In this document: positions 44,701-56,522 of the stretch, piece by piece
How positions within the stretch are numbered: the first letter of the stretch is position 1
How the letters are laid out: each line of letters opens with the position of its first letter
DNA from: Megalobrama amblycephala
Taxonomy: Eukaryota; Chordata; Actinopteri; Cypriniformes; Xenocyprididae
Assembly: GCF_018812025.1 (NCBI RefSeq)
Contig: NC_063062.1
Location: forward strand, 2,128,254-2,192,253
DNA length: 64,000 bases
Reading direction: 5' to 3'
Notes under the pieces: model-generated
Database searches by the model: none
What the model saw: only the letters and a program-made list of their open reading frames with translations
What the model was told of the DNA's origin: nothing
Position numbers and translations under genes: made by a program

Positions 44701-46581
44701 TAATAATGTTAACCCAAGAAAAATAACTTTAACCCAAGACAAATAATAATGTTAACCCAAGAAAAATAACTTTAACCCAAGGCAAATAATAATGTTAACC
44801 CAAGAGAAATAATGTTAACCCAAGACAAATAACTTTAACCCAAGGCAAATAATAATGTTAACCCAAGACAAATAATGTTAACCCAAGACAAATAACTTTA
44901 ACCCATGACAAATAACTTTAACCTAAGGCAAATAATGTTAACCCAAGACAAATAATGTTAACCCAAGACAAATAACTTTAACCCAAGGCAAATAATAATG
45001 TTAACCCAAGACAAATAACTTTAACCCAAGACAAATAATGTTAACCCAAGACACTATGTGTCTATATGTACTATGTGAAATGTCAGCGTAAAAATAAACA
45101 GGATTAATTGTTAATCTCTGGTAAATTAGGAGCAATATAACCCAGGATTCCATTAACGCAGGTTTAAAATGACCCAGGGTTAACTAGTTCAAGCGTGAAA
45201 AGCCCTAAAGATGAGAGAGAATCTGCTGGCACCTTGAAGACGTTCATCCGTGATGATTCTGGTGGTTTGGTTCCAGGTGCTATCAATGAAAACCACTCTC
45301 TGGATCGGGCAGGTGCGAGTTTCAGAAGCCGCTTTTAATCTCTTCACTCTCTGCGCTCCACCGGCAGAAAAATACTCCCATAATTCCTCCACCGTCATGG
45401 CATCTGGACCGGGAAACACCAGCACGATCTGTGGGAAGAACAGGCACCTGTATTACCCGAGGCGGTCTGAGCACACGGCAGGTTCACGGGGGTTTTCCTT
45501 ACGTTTTCTGCGCTCTGGTCCAACTCAGGGATGCAGGGGTATGTGTAGATGGTGACGTCCTGCGGCGCGAGGAGTCTGGCCTGCACCGCCGTGCTCTTGC
45601 CGTCTGTTTCATTGGGGTGTTTGATGATGTCGATCTTCACCGGCAGCTGAAAATGGCAGACAAATGTTTCATGAGCTTTAACAAACACACCATGTGCTTC
45701 AGAAGAACTGTTCCAAACGCTTCTTTTTACGTCGAACGTGAAAAGAGACGTTTATTCATATGAGGAGCTGACTCTCTCAAATCATTATTCCTAAAAATAA
45801 TAAAGCTATGAAAAGAATGAGTGTTTGGCAGCCCTGAGTTTGCTGAGGGATTTTTAGAAAAGTGGTTTTGGATTTATTGAGTAACTTTTATGAGGTCGAA
45901 AGCCAAAATGTTCAAGTCTCTTCCAGTAATGTTCACCACAGACCTTATTCTACTCGTAATCCAAACCGACAATTCCTAAAAGAGAGTTAAAGGATTAGTT
46001 CACCTTCAAATTAAAATTTCCTGATAATTTACTCGCCCCCATGTCATCCAAGATATTCATGTCTTTCTTTCTTCCTTCAGTCAAAAAGAAATGAAGGTTT
46101 TTGAGGAAAACATTCCAGGATTTTTCTCCATATAGTGGACTTCAATGGAGCCCAAACGGTTGAAGGTCCAAATGTCAGTTTCAGTGCAGCTTCAAAGAGC
46201 TCTACATGATCCCAGACGAGGAATAAGAGTCTTATCTAGAGAAACCATCGGTTATTTTCTAAAAATAAATAAATAAATAAATAAATTTGATACATTTTAA
46301 CCATAAATGCTCATCTTGAACTAGCTCTCTTCTTCTCTATTAGAATTCCAGTGCTAAGTGTGTTACTGCCCTCCACAGGTCAAAGTTTGAACTAATTGTT
46401 ATATACTTGCACTAGCATATTGTATATGACAATTTAGTTCAAACTTTAACCTGTGGAGGGCAGTAATACACTTAGCAGTGTCTACACTGCTGGAATTCTA
46501 ATAGTGAAGATGAAGAGAGCTAGTTCAAGATGAGCATTTATGGGTAAAACGTATATAATAAAAAAAAAAAAAAATATATAT

Positions 46582-46615
<34 letters not shown>

Positions 46616-47602
46616 CTTATTCCTCGTCTGGTATCGTTTAAAGCCCTTTGAAACTAATTTTGACCGTCAACCGTTTGGTCTCCAGTGAAGTCTACTATAT
46701 GGAGAAAATTCCTGGAATGTTTTCATCAAAAACCTTCATTTCCTCTCGACTGATAAAAGAAAGACATGAACATCTTGGATGACATGGGGGTGAGTAAATT
46801 ATCAGGAAGTTTTAATTTGAAAGTGAACTAATCCTTTAATTAAGTCATGAAGAATTAGGTTGGTCTACAAATTAACTTTGCAACAGCTTCATTTGTGCAC
46901 ATTTAAATTCGACACATGCAAGAACCAATGAGATTTCTGCTTCTCCTTATATGGTGCTGATCTTTTTTCTTCCCTAATCCGAATAAAACGGCTTCACGAA
47001 CAAGAACAAATGTAGGGCGGGGCTTTATTTTGTCTGTGGGGAAATGATTGGATGGTTTTGGTTTGCTATTGGTGGATCTCATGTGAGTGACAGGAATCAT
47101 CAGAGAAGAGAAGACAATATATTCCATTAAAAACAAAAAATTTACTACTTTCATATGATTTAATTTTCAGAATCTTGTTATTTTTGGAGTTTGAAAGCAT
47201 CAGTATCCAAAAACTTTCATGGAATGTAAAAATGCAGATATGATGGTGAGTAAATGAAGACAGAATTTACACTTTTGGTTTAATAATTGTTCTTTAACGG
47301 TGCACAGATAGAATTTTATTTTATTTAAGTAATTATATTAACTTGTTCAGTATGAAGGCGAGTTATTTGATTCTACAGCGGTTTAATGTGATGTTTTCAC
47401 GGACCTTGACGCTCGGAACGTCCCGCGGTTCCAGCCCGACCAACGCGCAGCAGCTGTAGCAGTAGAACATGCGCGACGCGCCGCACCGCGAGCACTTCAT
47501 CCGGCCCGCGCGCTGCGCGTCATCCAGCGGGGCGTGCGAGGCGAGCAGCAGGCCGCTCAGAGAGCTCCTCTCCCCCGCAGCAGCGCAGTCCTCATCCGAC
47601 AT
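41747..47602 (-). CDS. dtwd1: tRNA-uridine aminocarboxypropyltransferase 1 (DTW domain-containing 1)
   Basis: DTW-domain enzyme that adds an acp group from S-adenosylmethionine to uridine of tRNA (acp3U20 in human DTWD1). Exons in coding order: 47602-47405, 45646-45503, 45428-45233, 41973-41747. Phases join to 254 residues (human about 304). The start at 47602 opens MSDEDC and is the first Met in frame before the Cys motif. Residues about 36-51 hold the zinc-ribbon-like [16 protein letters not shown]. Exon 2 has [18 protein letters not shown] and [10 protein letters not shown]. Exon 3 has LVFPGPDA and the DSTW signature at about 163-166, then DERLQ. Exon 4 has CFWRHQKG and [15 protein letters not shown]. 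Relative to human, the stretch between the FPGP and DSTW motifs is much shorter. The donor of exon 3 is the weak GTGCCA. Intron 3 is almost wholly a minisatellite. The gene is tail to tail with nnt and head to head with fam227b. Confidence 0.94.
42027..45206. mobile_element. MITE-like element with a 3-kb TTAACCC minisatellite interior, dtwd1 intron 3
   Basis: The ends are inverted: AGGGCTATTCACACTGCGCT then AACCCCGGGTT on the left, AACTAGTTCAAGCGTGAAAA then AGCCCT on the right. Between about 42090 and 45055 lie about 150 units of roughly 20 bases, mostly AACCCAAGACAAATAACTTT or AACCCGAGACAAATAATGTT. Longer blocks are duplicated: about 42530-43500 recurs at about 43710-44060, and 44160-44460 resembles 44680-44920. 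Each unit has the hexamer TAACCC. Confidence 0.8.
45987..46839. mobile_element. Palindromic MITE with TTAA at both ends, dtwd1 intron 1
   Basis: It begins TTAAAGGATTAGTTCACCTT and ends GTGAACTAATCCTTTAA. Long inverted arms follow (ATGTCATCCAAGATATTCAT against ATGAACATCTTGGATGACAT; TCCATATAGTGGACTTCAAT against its complement). The centre holds a poly-T run near 46577-46616. This is a very common cyprinid family that I recognise; TTAA would be the target site. Confidence 0.85.
46975..47095. repeat. Single dispersed copy of the 618-bp satellite core
   Basis: AAGAACAAATGTAGGGCGGG then GCTTTATTTTGTCTGTGGGG, GATTGGATGGTTTTGG, CTATTGGTGGATCTCATGTG and AGTGACAGG match the core of the array at 13.7-19.1 kb. 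Confidence 0.85.
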
Positions 47603-47776
47603 GACTGTAAGCAAACGCGTCCACACCGTCCACACACACACACACACACACACACCATAGACTGAAAGTGATGACAACAATACCACGTGTGCAATGCGCG
47701 CCGGAAGCACTCACGAGCTCGAGGAAGCAGGAAGAGTGGTGGGTTACCTAGCAACAGACGCGGATTGTTGTTTGAG
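47603..47776. promoter_or_regulatory. Bidirectional dtwd1/fam227b promoter
   Basis: Only 174 bases separate the two divergent start codons. The region is fairly GC-rich and TATA-less, includes a (CA)n run at 47632-47655, an ETS-like CCGGAAG at 47701 and an X-box at 47743-47755. Confidence 0.65.
47743..47755 (+). promoter_or_regulatory. RFX X-box, GTTACCTAGCAAC
   Basis: Two half-sites, GTTACC and AGCAAC, are separated by one base, within the phrase CCTAGCAACAG that is typical of RFX binding sites. It sits 22 bases before the fam227b start codon. RFX factors drive genes for cilia and sperm flagella, so the site predicts ciliary or testis expression for fam227b. Confidence 0.7.
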
Positions 47777-50700
47777 ATGGAGAAACAGACAAATAAGATT
47801 TGCTCCTTCGACGAATTTATTAAATCTCAACGACTGGTGAGTTAAAATGACAATTAAACAGAATAAAGCAGCTTAGTTAACTATAATTATTAATGTATGT
47901 AACGTTAAATGTCATTATTGGATGAGTCTCAGGAAATCCCGCCAAAACTTCTGTGGCGAGGAATACCTCAGGTACATACCATAATAAAATGACGGTAAAA
48001 ACGACGATTTAAACAACAGTAATACATGTTTTGACAAACAAAAAGTTTTATAAAATGATAAGCTTCACATTTAAGCCTTTAAAACTTTTTTTAAAGAAAA
48101 CTGACGGGTCAAAAATATAAATTATTATATTTATATTCATTTAAAATACTCATGGAGCGATGGAAAACTTTTGCATTGGGATATTATGACAATCCAGCAC
48201 ATTTTCCCTTCAAATTCTCATGAATCAAGGGCTGGGTATTGAGACAATTTTCACGATTCGATTTGATTATGCTTCCGATTCGATTCGATTACAATTTCAA
48301 TTCGATTCGATATCGATTATTTTGGATGTAGTATTTAAGTTACAGTACATGGCACATTTTCTTGAGGAAGAAAAAATCTCTCAATTAATGCTGTAAACTA
48401 AAGTCAGCTGGTACTTCTATAATAATATTAAAGGTAATTAATTAATTAACTTATTTATATACAAACACTAACTTATTTATATACAAACACTTATGTTTTT
48501 ATTTATAATAAAAACATAATTGAGTGTAATTTAAGTGTTTGTATATAAATAAGTTAATTAATTAATTAACTTATTTATATACAAACACTTAAATTACACT
48601 CAATTATGTTTTTATTATAAATAAAGTTTAGAATTATAATCATATTTCTATTCCAATTAATTTTTTTGAAATATAAACATTTAAATCACGGCTGTCATAA
48701 CTGATTTATTCAAACATGCATTAAATATTTGAGAAGATTAAAAATTATAATGAATATGTAACGCTATATTTATCAGAATGTTGCTTTCTAGAGTTCACTT
48801 TTCTAGCTGACTAATGAGTTTATGGTCACTGAATATGTTTTTCTGAGGTAAATGTGACGTCACGTGACATTGTTTACAAGCTGTTTTATTGAGTCTTTCC
48901 GAGGTTGAAACACTGATTGAGCAATTACACAAGACATGATACGGATTTCAGTAAGTTGTACTGTATATTTTTACATACCTTCAGATGTTCATGTTTATTT
49001 CGCTGTAACTGGTATTAAAGCGGAGGAGAGGATGATCACATGCTTCTCTTTAACTGAGGATCTAAAGCGATCTGTCACGCCACATTAAACGGTATTTATT
49101 TTTTGAATCTCATAATAAGATGGACGATGGAGACTTTGCTTCATATCAAAAGTAACAAAGCACAAAGATTATTGTGATTTATTGGATGGGCGGCGCTACA
49201 TATTCTGCTCATTCATCAACTGAAAACAGACTAGACTAATCGATTCTTGGGATTTAAGAATCGATATCGGTCCGTAAAACTGAAAATCGATTAAAATCGA
49301 GAAGTCAATATTTTTTACCCAGCCCTAATGACGATATAAAATAAAGTATTTATACATCATGTTAGTATTTGTTGCATATAATTAATGCTAGTTTTATATT
49401 GTTGTATGATGCATTGTCATGAAATAAAATCACAGTGCAAAACATATTAATAATCACATCTGGTCCTAAAAATATGCCTTATTTTGTTATGTAGAATTAA
49501 ATTATTTAAAATGAAATGTGACATTATCGTGAGTTTTTGTGATCCACTCAATTGTTTTGTTGTTTTTTTAATCTTATTTAAGACATCCCATAAATGTACA
49601 GTGCTTTACAGGGTATTATAAATCGGATAGTTCCGGTGTTGTGCCGAATTTCGACCCCCTGCCAGATTAGTACCCCCCTAGTATTGGTAGGTTTAGGAGT
49701 AGTTGTGGGGGAGGAGTTAGGATTAGGGGTGGGGTTAAGATTAGGCAATTCGGTAGCGACTTCAACGGGGGGGGGGGTAATAATTTGTCAGGGGGTCAAA
49801 ATTCGCCACAACACCGGTCCTTGTTTCTGATTGGTTAAGCTGCGTTCGAAGCCATTGTAAATTAAGCCCTGTTCACACCTATAACGATATCTACATTAAC
49901 GTTTACACTAACGCACAATATTGTTCTGTTTATTTTAAGCGCGCTGCAGTTTTATCGTCTGCCGCTTTAAATAAGCAGGATGGATTCTGATTGGCTGTCA
50001 ATCTTTTTATCATTCATCAGCTGGAAAAATTTGTTCTGAAAGTGATTCCAATAATACCGTTTCTCTGTGCTGTTATCGTTATATTTGTGGTGCTATTTTT
50101 TTATTACGGAGCCCCGGACATGACATGCAAGAAAAAAATAGTAGGCTAAATCGTGTGCACGAATTACTATTTCGTTCCCTCGATTTATAAATGATGCACA
50201 TGATTTATAAATCGAGGGAACGAAATTGTAAATTGTGCGCACAATTTAGTAAATCGAGGGAACGAAGTAGTAAATCTTGCGCACAATTTACTATTTTGTT
50301 CCCTTGATTTATAAATCATTAATTTTTTTTCTTGCATGTCATGTGCAGGGCTCCGTATTTTATATTTAATACGGTTTTTAGAATTATATCTTTATTGTTA
50401 TAGTTCTAATGAACGGACTAACGATTTTATAAAAGCAATATGCCCTGTAAAGCCGCGTTTCGGTTTCATTTTCACAGTTTTTCTTGTGCTCGTTTTGCCT
50501 CAAGGTAACAACGTTATCAAAACACCGTTTAAACGGATCCGCGAAAATGACTAAAAACGCTGTATTATGCATGCCAGACAAGTAGTTGGCGATGTCACTT
50601 TGTAAAAAAAGGTGCATACGGATTCTTTTACAGAGCATTCGCACCACACGCGCATGCCTATCCACCTTATTTTTTCAGTTTACTGCACTTCGATATTCGT

Positions 50701-53700
50701 ATCGTTATTTCCCTATAGTAGCTAATACATCTGAAGTCTCACACATTCACAGAAAACACCTTACCATCGCGTTGAAAAATAAGGTGGATAGACTAAACAC
50801 CGTTTTCCCATTTGCGTTTTTTGCATTTTACGCATGAAACGTTTTCCATTTCTTGTTGAAAACTGTGTCATGTAAATAGCCCCTGAGTTCCTATACATTG
50901 TTAGTTTCCTTGGTTGTTAATAAATATTCGCACCTGTTCTGTTTTCTGTTGATTACACTGTCTGTATTTAAGCCTCAGTTCATTGTCCGGGATTGTCTTT
51001 ATTTAGTTCGTTTTCTTCTGCAATCTCCTGTGTGTATCTTTGTGAATTAATAACAAAGTGTTTGTTTGAATTCTCCTGCTTTGTGTGATTTACTACAACC
51101 ACCAGTAGGTGGCACTGTGGTTTACAGTGAATTTAGAACAGTTGTAATGCCCGATGCGGAGCTTATTGCCTTAATACACCATTTGTTTCAGGTTGATTGG
51201 CCAGTGACGTGTGAGGAGAATCTGGACGAGTCTTCCTCTCTTCTCTACCGTCACTCTGGAGAAATATATGAAGACCTCAAAGCCAGAGTCCCTTTTCCCA
51301 ATGACACCATTGAATCCATGCAAAAAGACCTGCAGATGCTTCAGATTAAAGTGAATCTTCAGAACTCCGTCTTTTCCCAAGAATCCGGAGCTCCAGCCGC
51401 CTGTCTGGGCACGTCTGTTTAATGCATCTGGACTTCACATGGTCTGCGCTGATCATTTGGCAGAGAGTAAACGTACCAATCGCCTTTAATACTTTTAATT
51501 TGTCACCATCTGTTTGTGGTGAGGATGAATGAAGCTGTTTGGCTGGTCACAGCAGATTCAGATGAAGACAATAACACACTGATGTGATCCGAGACGAATG
51601 ATAATAGATCCTCTTGACTCAGCGGACAGGCACTCTATCACAGATACAGAGCTAAATAATATTAGAGAGAATGATTAAAAAGGCATGAAACTGCTCTGAA
51701 GATCTGCCAGCGCTTCACTTCATCAGACTGTTGTAGGTTTATTGCAGTGACACACACAAAAAAATATTGTTTTATAACATCTCTGAACGTCTGATATTAA
51801 TGTTTCTCTGTCTGATCTGTTGATCAGTTACAGCGGTTTTGATCATCTCAGCCGTGATTCTTCTGTTCGCTCAGGTATGATGAAGCTGAACTTTTCTGAC
51901 GAGAAAGAGCAGATTTTATTGGTATTCTTAAATGATTAACAATGCTCTGTTATAGTCAGGATGACGTATTGTTTATTGTGCCGAGTGAATCGCTTTTCAA
52001 ACAAGAACAAATGTAGGGCGGGGCTTGATTTTGTCTGTGGGGAATTGATTGGATGGTTGTGGTTTGCTAAGTTATGATTCAAGATTACCAGGAACAATAA
52101 CCGATAAATCATTTAGAAATAAACACTGCAATATTGAATTAAAACACAAAACAAATATTGTCAATGTTGGTTTCATGGTGACTTTAAAGCTTTTTAATGC
52201 AAGCCACTGGCATCCAGACCGCTGCTGAAGTGATGTTGTCACGTGGTACGTGTTACTTTTCTGAGCGCAGGCAGGGCTGGACCAATCACAGTCATGATGA
52301 GATGTTTTATTTAAGCGTTTTCTAGAGATGACCTCAGATACTAGTCCTTGGTAACTATTTAAACATGCAAACCTGTACAGACGTGTCCAGAAAGTGCCGC
52401 AGGCGCCCTCTGGAGGAGAAACCGCTTATGAAATCCCTTTTATTTTTATCCAAATTCTTTTTCATTTTAATTTAGCTGGTTTTAAGGGGTTTATAAAATG
52501 TTCATTGTCATTTCTAATGCATGTATAATCAAATGAATTCATATAAAATGTAATCAATCTTTTAAAATGTAATTAAATGAAAACATAATTCCATAACAAA
52601 AGATTGCATTTTTTTTTTGTGTGAAATAAAATGCTGTACAGTTTAATTTATTATTATTATTATTATTATTATTATAAATAGTAATCATGATTTCTTTAAC
52701 AGATATATTTATATATATTTGCTGATAGTTTTTCTCAAATTACATGGTGAAATGCTGGTGAAGTGACATTTTATTAAAGGGTTAGTTCACCCAGAAATGA
52801 AAATAATGTCATTAATTACTCTCCCTCATGCCGTTTCACACCCGTAAGACCTTCATTCATCTTCAGAACACAAATTAAGATATTTTTGATGAAATCCGAT
52901 GGCTCAGTGAGGCCTGAGCAATGACATTTCCTCTCTCAAGATCCATTAATGTACTAAAAACATATTTAAATCAGTTCATGTGAGTACAGTGGTTCAATAT
53001 TAATATTATAAAGCCACGAGAATATTTAAAAAACAAAATAACGACTTATATAGTGATGGCCGATTTCAAAACACTGCTTCAGGAAGCTTCGGAGCGTTAT
53101 GAATCAGCGTGTCGAATCAGCGGTTCAACACGAAGGTCTTATGGGTGTGGAACGACATGAAGGTGAGTAATTAATGACATTATTTTCATTTTTGGGTGAA
53201 CAATCCCTTTAACGACTGGATTCTGTGTTATTATCTGATACAGTTATTATCTGACAGCGTGTCAGTCACGTCTCTCACACTCTTTCTTCTGTCTCTGTAA
53301 GGACAGCGAGCTGCTCAGGTGCGTGTGGACTTCCTGTCTTTGCCATCTGGTGATTGGTTCATGAGAGGTCACATGTACTCATCCCTGCGTCTTGACTGAT
53401 TCCTGCTGTGTGCAACTGTCTGCAGGTGAAACTGGCCACATGTTGCTGGAATTATTCAATTAATGCAAATCAGAACTCTTTTGGTTCAGTGTCTGTAAAT
53501 CTCAAGAAAACATTACTAACTAAAACTTGCACTTGAAATAAAATAAACTTTAAATTAAAGATTTTTAAAAATAAAAAAACTATTTAAACGTACTGTTAAA
53601 AATGACAAAAACGCACAACACAGTTACCAAAACTTTAACTAAAATTAAAACAGAAAATATAAAAATAAAAACATTCAAAATATTAATAAAAACTATAATA

Positions 53701-54513
53701 GTATATCAATAATACTAAAATAACACTGGTCTAAGTCACATTTTACCCTAAAACAAGGACCATTTTTCTTTTTTTTGCATTAATGTATTTCATGATGTCT
53801 TTATTATGCATTACATTAATGAGAATTTATGGGTTGAATTCTGCATTTAGTTGTTATGAAAATAATGTCACAATGCAATTATCCTAAAAATAGGTTTCAT
53901 TTTTTTCAGGCAAAATAAAGTGTGTTTTTTCTTTCGATGTTGAATTGTGAGGCGGTCATGGTCTCGAGGGATTCGCCCATATGTGATCAATCTCTGTGTT
54001 GTTTTAGACTTGATCAGGTCTCATTTAGATTCAAAGCTTTGATAAAACTCAATCGACGTGTCCACAGGTTCCACTGCCAGAATCGCCCACGGTTTTGATT
54101 TTATTTGGACTCAAACATGCTGAACTCATGCTGTGCTGAAGGCTTTCGACCACATGACCAACAAACAAACGAACAAATGCCAGATGAATGTGAGACGCGT
54201 TTAAGCTGAGCTTTTATCATAGAGATACAGGACAAACTTCATTAAATGACAAGTGATTCTAAGATTCATTCACAGACGGTGATGAAACGCACTGATTGTA
54301 AAGTCCAGATGGATTCGAATCAAACCTTTTATCTGATAAATGAATCATGTCTCTTTTAGTGTGAGGCCCGGCCCGTCAGTCGCCGTCGCTCACAAACGGC
54401 CCTCAGTGAGAGTCTGTTTACATTCAGAACATGTTACAAATTATACGCTAAAACCAACTTTGCGTGACTTGGCAGAAGTGCTCACCTTACTCTAACTATG
54501 TTTGGGTCAAGAG

Positions 54514-54559
<46 letters not shown>

Positions 54560-56522
54560 CAGTCGTCCAGCACATTTCTCTCGTTCACCTCACGGGAATC
54601 ATGTTTCACTCAATCCCTCGAGATGCTACAACTGACTCCATCGATCTAGATAAAATACATCCACAAGAAACAACATGTACAGTACATAAACACTGAAGAC
54701 TGAGCAACTTGTCAAATCAATACATATATGATGATTAAATATTGATTAGAGTGTAATTTATTTTATTAAGAGTAGACAGAAAGTGTATCGTGAGACATGA
54801 AATCGCTGAGATAACACTTATTTTGCTGGAAGCCCATTTCAGCCACAAATCATGCTTTTGTAAATCATAATTACGACATAAAAAGACATATTTATGAGAT
54901 TTCACAAAAAAATTGATGAAAAGTCAATTATGACATACTAAGTCATATTTATGAGATGTTAAAAATATGCCAAAAAGTCAAAATTATGACATTATCATAA
55001 TTATGAAATACTGTCATAATTGAGATAAAAGTTGAAAATGATGACATAAATATGATCAGTATCACATATGATCATAATTTTGACTGTCATAATTGACAAA
55101 AATTCAATGACAATAAATTATCAAAAAGTCAAAATTATGACATGATCATAAATACTAAAGTCATAATTGAGATAAAAGTTGAAATTATGACACAAAATTC
55201 ATAATTTAGATTTTTTTTTTCATAATTGACAAAAATTCAATTATGCTATAAATTGTCAAAAAGTCAAAATTATGACATGATCATAGTTATGAAATACTGT
55301 CATAATTGAGATAAAAGTTGAAAATGATGACATACAAAGTCATAATTTTGACTTTTTGTCATATTTGACAAAAAATCAATTATGACAATAAATTGTCAAA
55401 AAGTAAAAATTATGACATGATCATAATTATGAAATACTAAGTCATAATTGAGATAAAAAGTTGAGATTATGACATACAAAGTCATAATTTTGACTGTCAT
55501 AATTGACAAAAATTCAGTTATGCTATAAATTGTCAAAAAGTCAAAATTATGACATGAGCATAGTTATGAAATACTAAGTCATAATTGAGATAAAAAGTTG
55601 AGATTATGACATACAAAGTCATAATTTTGACTTTTTGTCATATTTGACAAAAAATCAATTATGTCAATAAATTGTCAAAAGGTCAAAATTACGACATGAT
55701 CATAATTATGAAATACTAAGTCATAATTGAGATAAAAAGTTGAGATTATGACATACAAAGTCATAATTTTGACTTTTTGTCATATTTGACAAAAAATCAA
55801 TTATGACAATAAATTGTCAAAAAGTCAAAATTATGACATTAAATCATAATTATGAGATAAAAAAATCAAAATTATGACAGAATTTTGACTTTTTGTCATA
55901 ATTATGCATAAAAAGTTAAAATTATGACAATCATAATTATGACATACTAAGTCATAGTTGACAAAAGAAAAAAAATCAAAATTATGACAGTAAATCTTAA
56001 TTATGAGATGAAAAAAAAATCAAAATTTTGAGTCAGAATTTTTGAAATTGTGACACTAAATCATAATTAGGACATACCAAGTCATAATTATGAGATTAAA
56101 CAGTAGAAATGATTAGATAAAAGTTTCTGTCATCATTTTGACTTGGTATTAGTACTCTGAATGTTATAATTTCGACTTTTTATCTGAAAATTTTGACTTT
56201 TATGATTTTTTTTTCTTATGTGGCTGAAATGGGCTTCCATAGGAAGGTCTTACTGTAAAACACTGAATGTTACTGTGAAAGGTCATTTTCTGTCAATCCT
56301 GTCAATCACTGTGGTTCATTTGATGTCATCATTATGATGATTAGCGTTCGGTAACTTAATTTCTTGCAGTGAATTTTCTCCCAGCCGGTTTAGCGGACGC
56401 AACTGGTGTTAAAAAGAGAAAATAAGATAAATGAAGTGAGCGATTTGTGAAGCCGATCATCTGTTTTTTGTGTCCAGATAAAGGCCTCGTGAACATCTCA
56501 GAACACGCCACTCCAGAGGAAG
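47777..56522 (+). CDS. fam227b: FAM227B-like protein, 5' exons (partial)
   Basis: No biochemical function is known to me. The call rests on position (head to head with dtwd1, antisense to fgf7, as in human) and weak likeness to the human N-terminus: a CSFDEFIKSQRL start, a VDWP motif, and YSGF where human has FTGF. Good exons: 47777-47836, 47933-47971 (phase 0) and 51192 onward. If the exon starting at 51192 is unspliced it stops at 51420-51422, giving about 110 residues. A weak donor at 51413 would instead join, in phase, to small candidate exons 51828-51874, 53302-53318, 54360-54405 and 56478-56522. All stay open, but 17- and 45-base exons are easy to find by chance. The conserved tryptophan-rich FAM227 domain is not visible here and may lie past the right edge. 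An alternative frame of 51828-51874 is strongly hydrophobic, so a small membrane protein is a second reading. Confidence 0.5.
48228..49326. mobile_element. Non-autonomous DNA transposon, fam227b intron 2
   Basis: The inverted ends are AGGGCTGGGTATTGAGACAA and its counterpart TTTTTTACCCAGCCCT. The subterminal parts also mirror each other (GATTCGATTTGATT and TCGATATCG on the left, AAAATCGATTAAAATCGAG on the right). No transposase frame is present. A large perfect palindrome lies inside. Confidence 0.7.
48498..48625. repeat. 128-bp perfect spacerless palindrome
   Basis: I compared the halves base by base around the centre between 48561 and 48562 (AAGTTAATTAA facing its complement). All 64 pairs match; the 65th (48497 against 48626) does not. 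The arm includes AATTGAGTGTAATTTAAGTG. A partial third copy of the arm lies at 48430-48490. Confidence 0.9.
49633..49817. mobile_element. 185-bp palindromic MITE, fam227b intron 2
   Basis: Left CCGGTGTTGTGCCGAATTTC with GACCCCCTGCCAGATTAGTA; right TAATAATTTGTCAGGGGGTC with AAAATTCGCCACAACACCGG, an imperfect inverse. The centre is G-rich (GTGGGGGAGGAG, then a G9 run). Confidence 0.7.
50105..50357. mobile_element. 253-bp MITE with TACGGAGCCC ends, fam227b intron 2
   Basis: Left TACGGAGCCCCGGACATGAC then ATGCAAG and an A-run; right a T-run, CTTGCATGTCATGTGCAGG, GCTCCGTA. Inside, ATTTATAAATCGAGGGAACG and GTGCGCACAATTTACTA phrases alternate in both orientations. It is nested in a further repeat-like stretch (49860-50890) starting GCCCTGTTCACACCTATAAC. 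Confidence 0.75.
51980..52075. repeat. Single dispersed copy of the 618-bp satellite core (5' half)
   Basis: GAGTGAATCGCTTTTCAAAC through GGGCGGGGCTTGATTTTGTC to GATTGGATGGTTGTGGTTTG, then cut off before the ATTGGTGG part. Same family as 13.7-19.1 kb and 46975-47095. Confidence 0.85.
52774..53212. mobile_element. Complete TTAA-flanked MITE
   Basis: TTAAAGGGTTAGTTCACCCA with GAAATGAAAATAATGTCATT at the left and its inverse ending GGGTGAACAATCCCTTTAA at the right. The interior matches 20491-20775. It is a family I recognise as abundant in cyprinids. It has no coding capacity. Confidence 0.9.
53213..54836 (+). other. fam227b candidate-intron region
   Basis: Apart from two tiny candidate exons and a (GT)n run at 54520-54557, I see nothing firm. 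An A/T-rich stretch at 53515-53720 carries AAATTAAAACAG-like repeats. Confidence 0.35.
54837..56239. mobile_element. MITE with intact ends and an amplified TCATAATTATGA interior
   Basis: The ends TGGAAGCCCATTTCAGCCAC and GTGGCTGAAATGGGCTTCCA are exact inverses. The 1.36-kb interior is a tandem array of ATTATGACATACTAAGTCAT, AATTGAGATAAAAAGTTGAG and ATTTGACAAAAAATCAATTA phrases with a period of about 140-200 bases. The interior contains many short palindromes. Confidence 0.85.
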
